NCBI RefSeq assembly: GCF_030867145.1
Contig: NC_134436.1
Span: 6,324,001-6,388,000 of the forward strand
DNA from: Opisthocomus hoazin
Taxonomy: Eukaryota; Chordata; Aves; Opisthocomiformes; Opisthocomidae
Reading direction: 5' to 3'
Length of the DNA stretch: 64,000 nt
Positions within the stretch are counted from its first letter, which is position 1, and each line of letters opens with the position of its first letter. This document shows, piece by piece, positions 56,401-64,000 of the stretch. The notes under the pieces are model-generated. The model made no database searches, was not told where the DNA came from, and saw only the letters and a program-made list of their open reading frames with translations. Made by a program: the position numbers and the translations under genes.

Positions 56401-59400
56401 AATAAACTGTTGTACATTAATAGCACAACAACATAGACACCAGTAGTCCAAAGTGGACTTCCCAAAGCTAAGGCTTACTTTCATCATTCCCCACCCAGAG
56501 CCAGCAGTGAGCTGCCTTTCAAGCAGTCAGCGGCATCCCAAAGCAGATGTTCTTGCTGCGCTGGGGAGTAACCGCAGCACAGCTGGAACACGGCAGCAGC
56601 TCCACCCGGCACACGAGCTACTCGCAGCCAAAGATTTTGCCCTATGCTGCTGTGTTTTCAAACAGTAATTTTAGTATCTTCTCTCTAATCTGAGGGCATA
56701 TTCTAACACGACAGAACACGTCCTTTTCAAATTACAGTTGCATCTGAATTTTTATGTGAAGGCCTGTAATACTCGGGTCCAGTCTTGCCTATCAGAACTG
56801 GGTCTGTCTATCCTAAGGAGGACCGTACTCCTGGGTGAGCTGGCATCCATCAGGGATGGAGAAGAGATGCCAGCTGACTGCTACAGAGTCACCTACAGAA
56901 AAGCAGTAAGTCTCATGGGACGGAGCAGCTTTGCCTAGTCTAAGGGTTGGCTACATTAAATACTGGAAGGGGAACAGTTAACTGCAGCAACACTGAAAAT
57001 GCCTCATGAATGAAATACCTCTTCTTTCTGCAGGGAGGAGGGGACACGTTTCATTAATTATTACCTTCCAGGGTGTGCTGACTTGCTTCTGTCTGTGCTG
57101 AATTTCATGTAAACCCTCTGTTGAATGTCACATACCCAAATACAAAATCTAGCACTTCAGGCAGCGTATGAGTATCTGGTGTAGCTGACAGATGTTTACA
57201 AACTTGTGTATCTGCACAGCTTCTTTTTGCCTATCCATCTGTGCTCCCTGATAGACAGCAAATTATTCCACCTCAGGCTGGAATAATTTAAGACTGTGAC
57301 ATCAAGCCTCAATCTGCATTTTTTTAGCTGGTAGCATTCAGAGATTTTCAGTTACAGATACTAGAGCATCACTTTAAATTAACCTAAGCTGTTTATTTAA
57401 GATTCATCCCTTTCTAAACAAGTGGCTGTAACTATACAATGTTACAGCTGTTTTTAAAGATGACAGAACTGTGATTTAACTAAAACTTTTGGAATGCACA
57501 ACCTGCCATAATTTGTAACACAAACTTCAGGTCGATTTGGTGTAGGAGAAGGCTGAGCTCTTTAAAAACCTTATAAAAAATAATACACATTCCCCTCTGC
57601 TTTTAGCGGTATATGAAGAAGCAGCTAGGTTAGGTCCTTGTAAACCCAGTTAGTCTTATCTCAGAAGATGATCCTTAAGCATTTTTTCCAGTCCACATGG
57701 TGAGAGCCTCTCGCTTTCCTGCACAGCCAGCACTCTTATCCGAGAGGTGACACGGGATGAAGTCGGTGTCTACTACCAGCATCTTCAACCTAATGACTAG
57801 TTACAGATTATTTAACGCTCTTGGGAGGAGAGAACAGCAGTTTCACCCACACCAATGCCTTCCACCAAGAGTCTATCGACACGAACGTAAATGGCCCTAT
57901 GCCTAAATCTTTCAGTCTTCCCCTTAACTAACACTAGGACCTACAGCGTGCGTCATCTTTAAATCCCTCAAGCTTGAGCCGTTACCCTTCTCCAGCTCCT
58001 GAGGCATTCACCAGTGCCTTCCCTTGTATCAAGTGCTGGGAGTTGATGCACAGAAACATCTGGGCAATGTTCAGTGTTGCACCAGGATTTCAGCACAGGA
58101 ACTGGTATCTTTGCCTGCTGGATCATTAGTTTTCCGAAATCTCTGTTACAGGAAGGCCTTCCAAAATGTCAGTCAACTGGGGAGGGAAGACAAGGTCAGA
58201 AAATGCTATTACTGGAAAAATAAAATCATTTAGTCTGAAATCAATTTGAAACTAATCTCCACGTTAACCTACAGAAACGTTCCAGAAATGTAAAAAGATG
58301 CACACGGAGGGAAAGGCTGAGCGCGAGATCAGCTTTAAATCCCCTGTCCAAGGAACTTCAAGGTATCTCACACTGAGCGTGCGCTTACCCCCAGCTTGCA
58401 CCAGACTCACGCTGACACTGAGTGGAAGCGCGCTCAGTGCAGCCCGCAGCGACGCAAACCCCACGCGCCAAGGAGCGGTCCTTAGGCTGGGCTTGAGCCT
58501 GCACTCACCTTCAAGTCGGGTCCAGCCTGGCATCTACCACATAATCCACCGGCCTTGCAGCAGCGCTGAGATCTTTGGACCCCTCTTCCAAGAGCCCTGC
58601 TGCTGCTTGCCACAAGGCAGCTGGGATCTGCAGGCAGCGTGAGCGCAGGCTCCGACCGCGGGGATGTCTGCCAGCAGCAGACCCAGAGGCATCCCCCACA
58701 CAGCAACAGTAACCAGCAGCACAGACAAAATTAGAATCAGGGTAATTATTTTACCTGTATTTACCCTAGTTTAGCACCGATATGGAGATAATTGGGAGGG
58801 ACAGGGAGGCGGGCTGGGCTTTTACACCACACCTGCAGGAAATCAGTGTGAGAAACCCAGAAGCTTGGCTCTAACCACTATGCAAGGACTGTCCATAAAG
58901 CAAAGGGACCTACTCCGTTCTACTGGGGCAGAGCAGCATACCAGCACAGAACTTAAAAAGCCTAATCCAAGTATTAATTACTGATTGCCTAACAGATTTC
59001 AAGCCTCTTCTGGTTTCAAACTGTTCCTAAATTGATTCTAATTTCTTCTGTGGAACAATTAAAAGTATTTTTGTTATCCCAATGAACTGAACTGTAACCA
59101 AAGCTATTGCAAATAAACATAAAAGACAGATGATGAAGATGGTAATAAGAATATTGCTACTGTGTCCTGAATAGTGACCAACACTTCTTAGTGAATATCA
59201 TCTTTCACAACAACAACAAAGGATAAGAGCACAAGGCTATTTCATGCAGTCATCAAAACAAAATGCACTGAATATTATATTTCATACTAAATACATTACC
59301 CTGGCAGTTTGACACTCAACATTTCAATAGATATTGCGTCTCTCTAACATTCTGCCTGAATTTCTGCAGATGGACTTTTAAGTATCAATGGAAGATTACT

Positions 59401-62400
59401 TTACTTGTCACACTAAAAAGATTTTAAAGAATGGTTGCACACACTTCGTTTTTAATTTTTTTTTATTTCTTTTTCTTTTTAAAGGGAAACGAATCACGAA
59501 TTCAGAAACACGGTTATACTGAAAGGTCAAATCCCATGTTGTGTACTCGTCCTTTATGCATAGTGCTCTTTCAATAGCTAAACCGTCTCTTCTCTGATGT
59601 GCCCAGCAAAGCATTGAGAGGATCTGCTCAAGTTAAACTACGCTAACCTGAACTAGGCTGAGATCACTGGAGATAAACTAACAGTGTTCCCAAATTCATC
59701 AACCTGTTGTGATACTGTTTGTTTTTTTTTTAAAATGTATTTTATTTTTGAACTGTGCAGGATCCTGGAGACATGTAAACACACAAGAATCTCAATTTTC
59801 AGTAAAAGAAAACACAAAACCCCAAACAAGTAAGCACCAGGGAAAAAACGAATCCCATCAAACTAAGTTTCTGGATCTCACAATTTCAGAAAACACCCTG
59901 AGCACAAAGGTATCTCCTAGGATCACAAACAAACAAGAACGACAGCGATTTAATAGCCTCGGAAAACACAGGGATTTTGAGGTTCCAATCCAGAGTCCTG
60001 AAAAGCGGAAATCTGTCAAGGTTAAGTAGGACACATTATTGCGTGTACGCCAGTCATTAGAAGTTTTCGGCGACGCCACAGCCCTTTTCACCTGACACGT
60101 CCTCTCCGTTCGCGGAAAATGAGCCCTGACTAGGTCAGAACGCCGCAGCAATTGCCTCATCGAACACTGGATCTCTACACAAGCAGCATCTCACTCGCTA
60201 TCAGCTTCGACGGGCCACTGCTATCATATCTAACAGCAATTAACATCCTTGTAAGCCACTGTTATTCTAGAATTTTAAATTTGCTTTTTTTTCTTTTTAA
60301 ATGGGGGAAGAGGAGGGTGTTTGTTCACTGCGAGCGAGTTTCATTACTCACATGGCAAATCTGCCAGTAGCAGATCATGGAATGGATTGTTACCTTTCCC
60401 TATCCATTTTGTAAAGATATTGCTTTCTTTCCAGACTGCAAGCATCACTTCTAACTGGATTTTGAATTATAATGTGAACTTTACAAAATTATTGGTGCTA
60501 TTCATATCACTAGTTAGATTCTAGGGAATGGCAATATTTTTTTGCCCTTCCCTAAACCAGCACCTCTTAGTGTTTTATATAAAACAACCGCGGCCAGCAG
60601 AAATCGAACATTTCCAAGTAATGTAAAGTATTACATTGCACCGAGTAAACAAGGAATAAAACATTTTTATACTTCTCCTTAACTTATTTGCTTTTGGAAA
60701 ATATTTATGCAGCGTAGAAGACACGAGGTTATTGAGAAATACAGCCAGTTTCTCTTCTTTAATTGAAACATTTATGCTTTCTGTTCTGCTAGCAAAAAGC
60801 AATGAACAGTAATAATGCAAGATAAATATACAAGAAACTTATAGATACGATTGTAAAACAACATCATCCTAATGCTTTCATTTAATTACCCTGAAATGTA
60901 TTCTATTTAATATTCATTACTCAAAAGCCAATTTAAAAGGGAAAGAGGTGAAGGGACTTATTCAGAAAGACGGACTGTCATTCACTGCAATAGTTATCTA
61001 ATATACAGAAGTTAATAAAGCAGATTAATCTACAAGTCCCTTTAAGCCATCACTGAGTTTAGAACAACTGCCTCTTTGACCTCTAACCCTCCCGCTGCGC
61101 ACCAGTAGCAGGTGCCAGCTGCACTAAAACGATGGCTGACGCGTTTTAAGGCAAAGTCTTTTCTTACTTTGCTTCTGACCAGCAGCTGACCCTGTAGGAC
61201 GATTGTTTCATGTGCTGGCCTAAAGGCTACATAAACCAGTAAGGGATGAACAAAAGCATACATACACCAGCTGCCTAGCCCGAGGGTGCACATCCAACAC
61301 TGACACCTCCAGCGGTCCGTGCCGCAAGCCGACTCGCCGCTTTTTGTTTCCATACATGAATCCTCCACAATACTTGTTACTCCGCGGAACTAAACTTCTC
61401 TCCACCCCCAGAACTGTTTGTGTAAACTACAGCACAGCTTGGATGATTAAGAGGAGCTTCCCAATTTGATTTAGCACCATTATTAAGAGCGTGAAATCTT
61501 CAGACTCATCACTAATGATGATGTATTTTAACATTAAAAGTCTTAAAATTAAATTACTCGATTCACATGACAACGAATCACAACAAGGCTTTAAACAAAG
61601 CAGAATTAGAGAAGACACTAAGCTCATTAATATTTCTTGATTTCTTAATTGACAGCACTCATAGTGAGAGCTATAGGTTTAGCAATATACTTGCGACCGA
61701 GGCTGCTGCTGCCTTTATACGTGTGCAGGAAGAAGTACGTATAAAAGAGAAGCAACCATGTTTTCCATGAAGATAAGGTGGCTTTGACATCGCTATTTTG
61801 CTGATACAAATTACACAACCACAAAAACAATCAAGAGTAATGATTAAATGCAGTTATGTACATGGGAGACTACTAGTGCAAATGTTAACATATTTAAATG
61901 GGTTCCCTTCATTAAAAAAATTATATATGATATTAAACCATCAATCAAATCGAAACACTAGAGTCTAAACGTATTGTCACTGGTTAAAATAAATGACTCT
62001 GAGACTGAATTTTGGCTCGCTCAATATGGTGCCTTTTCTGTTGCTTAGCCACCCAAGTCTCTGCTGGCCCGGGCTACAGCTGGTATATCTCCATCCCTTT
62101 CAATTAATAAAGAAAGTTATGATAGTATTGGATAACGTTTTTAAATTGTGCTAAGAGGCTGAAAACAGATGTCCCAGGGAAAATCCCTCTCACTGCTGGT
62201 ATCAAACCTTTCAAGGCTCAAGCCAGCAAAAGCTGAGCGCTCTGGTCCCGACTCAGCTGAGCCTTTACACACACCTCATTTCAGGCACAGGAACCACCGC
62301 ACCTGTGGGTTTGATCAGCTCTTCAGATTAAGCACATGCTCACATACGTGGCTCAACGGGCTCAGGTACTCAGCATCTTGCACAACTGCCCTCTGCCAGT

Positions 62401-63891
62401 ACAATTCAGACTCCTTTTTGCGAACTGCTTATATGCAAGTGCTTCTGCACGGGCTACGGAGCGTGCATTATAAACACATCCCCTCGACTGGTTTTTATTT
62501 CAATTACTGCGCATAACTCCACACTAGCTGTATATGGCACTGAGGTTTATCTGAAAAACAAAAACATCACTGTTTTTATTACATAAAAGGGGAAAAAGGA
62601 AAGTAGCAATTTACAATGCGTTTTTATTTTAGAAACACCACTTGATTTTTCATTGCAACTGGCATCTTAATTTTCTGTTTCACATTTGCTACGCAGTGCT
62701 GCTGCGGTGCTTCATTTCGCGCACCTTCGTCACTCGGTGAAGCTCTTAAGTCACAAGCGCTCGGCTCCACCGAGCAGCCTGGTGACGTTCGACCTACACC
62801 GCTGAGCCACGCACCCCGCTGTCACCACAGTACTGCCCATCCCATCCTGCTCCCTTGTGCAGCTCTGCCACGCTCGCTATCACCCACGCCCTCAAAGCTC
62901 TTTGTTCACCTTCCCACCTGCCCACTGCAACGCTCCTTTCCCACAGAGCCCTCCCCAGCCCACGCGCTCCACCGCGTTCCCCTACGGCAATGCACGCCAG
63001 CTCTTCCCACGTCCCTGCCGCGGCGTTCCCCACCCACTGCCCCCAGAAATGGTGGACCCTCAGGAGGGCTCAGCACAGGCACAACATCATATGCCAGGCA
63101 CCCAGCCCAGTGCTCTGCTGGCTGGCCGTGTGGAGGCATCCCGTGCCGCTCCACCGCCGGGCAGGCCAAACCGCGCTTGCTGCCGCGCTGACACCAGCGA
63201 GTCCCAGACTGCTCCGGCTGCACGCTGTGTCTTGGGGCAGGATCTACTCCAAACACTGGTACAATGTTCAAACTCACCCCAGACCCCTCCTTACTCTTAT
63301 CCACGCAATCCTCCTGAAAATAACGCGCAGGACGTAACCACCACGCAATACCCTTCCTTGTTCTTTGCGCAAATCTCCAAGCAGTGCCCAGGAAAGGAAG
63401 TGAACACTGCAATGTCACCAAAATCCCACACCAACCATTTACCCCCTTCCACATCCAGCACAGAATTATTTCAGAGACGGCTGCGCAAGCAGAGTTCTTT
63501 ACTTATCGTGCACGGCTCTTACAAATATTTGTCAGAACTATGGGTGAAAGATGCTACAAAACTGATTGATTTTTGGAAAAAACTAACATGAATAGCACTT
63601 AACCACACCAAAACTGAACTAAGAGCCTAATGTGTACAATTCAGCAAGATATGCATTAACAGAAGATAAAGGTAGCATCTTAAAACCAAAAATTACACTT
63701 TCATGTATAAAGCAGAGCAAACACTGGCTTCACTTGTCAATCCTGCAATAACAGCATAGAAAAGTAGGAGCCTTTTAAAATTATTTATTAACGTACTTAC
63801 AATACAACATAATGCAACAGCAATAGTTGAATGTAATAAACTTCCTATCGCTGTCTACCCACGGATCTCAGCGTGCTTTGCCCCTGTTCAC

Positions 63892-64000
63892 TCAGTCCAG
63901 CTGCCAGACGCCACGGCGCAGCAGCAGTCTGCAGAGGAAGCTCAGGCCGAGCAGCTCGCGGGGGACCAAAGCCCGCGGCACAGCACCAAGCAGGGCCGGA
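63892..64000 (-). other. Possible 3' end of an unidentified minus-strand gene, cut by the window edge
   Basis: A minus-strand frame enters from the edge and runs 35 codons to a TGA at 63894-63892, ending LCRLLLRRGVWQLD. About 105 bases further on there is an AATAAA (63789-63784). The codons are mostly G/C in the third position. I do not recognise the protein, and the open stretch is short enough to be chance in GC-rich sequence. Confidence 0.2.

Larger units (their letters stand above)
49303..64000 (-). other. RANBP17: RANBP17 intronic sequence to the window edge
   Basis: This is about 14.7 kb upstream of the last recognised RANBP17 exon. I looked on the minus strand for the expected preceding sequence (an MQQ-P type motif ending in QQ before a donor) and did not find it. 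The region is AT-rich up to about 62.6 kb, then CT/GC-rich to about 63.3 kb. It includes the solo LTR at 52771-53414 and a possible unrelated 3' gene end at the right edge. Confidence 0.6.

Noticed and set aside
58505-58640. Minus-strand stretch ending in a gtgagt donor
   Set aside because: The open frame reaches a stop just before the donor and shows no similarity to RANBP17.

Overview
The window is vertebrate nuclear DNA, almost certainly avian. The grounds are spliced vertebrate genes, several CR1 LINE copies ending in the octamer ATTCTGTG typical of bird CR1 3' ends, and a solo retroviral LTR of a TG...CA type familiar from bird genomes. The species cannot be fixed from the sequence. Coding sequence is sparse: one complete three-exon gene and the last three coding exons of another, both on the minus strand. 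Many long open frames exist in the GC-rich parts, but they begin at non-ATG codons, run antisense to real exons or lie in repeats; I do not call them genes.

Layout. 1-28 kb is gene-free flank 3' of TLX3. It alternates CT/GC-rich sequence with AT-rich, ATTA-rich islands that resemble developmental non-coding elements (about 4.3-5.0, 5.9-6.3, 6.8-7.0, 8.0-8.2, 9.5-9.9, 11.4-11.7, 13.8-14.6, 16.1-16.5, 22.4-22.6 and 25.65-25.98 kb). It also holds a 32-bp minisatellite at 1.4 kb and CR1 copies at 19.05-20.14 and 21.78-22.06 kb. 27.5-28.7 kb is a CpG-rich block with no recognised exon. 28.7-32.6 kb is the TLX3 gene (homeobox transcription factor, 289 residues), its 3'UTR, its CpG-island promoter and an intron 2 largely made of a pyrimidine-rich minisatellite. 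33.4-33.9 kb is a strong candidate upstream enhancer. 34.5-34.9 and 39.46-39.73 kb are CR1 fragments in opposite orientations. 42.1-49.3 kb carries the last three coding exons of RANBP17, an exportin-7-like nuclear transport receptor. From 49.3 kb to the end I recognise no further exon of it; this stretch contains a solo LTR at 52.77-53.41 kb and is treated as RANBP17 intron.

The order RANBP17 then TLX3, same strand and tail-to-head, matches the arrangement known at human 5q35.1. That synteny supports calling the homeobox gene TLX3 rather than TLX1. The two proteins have no direct functional link: RANBP17 is a transport receptor, TLX3 a neural selector gene. The AT-rich islands around TLX3 are the likeliest carriers of its regulation, but this is inference from composition and motifs, because conservation could not be tested here.
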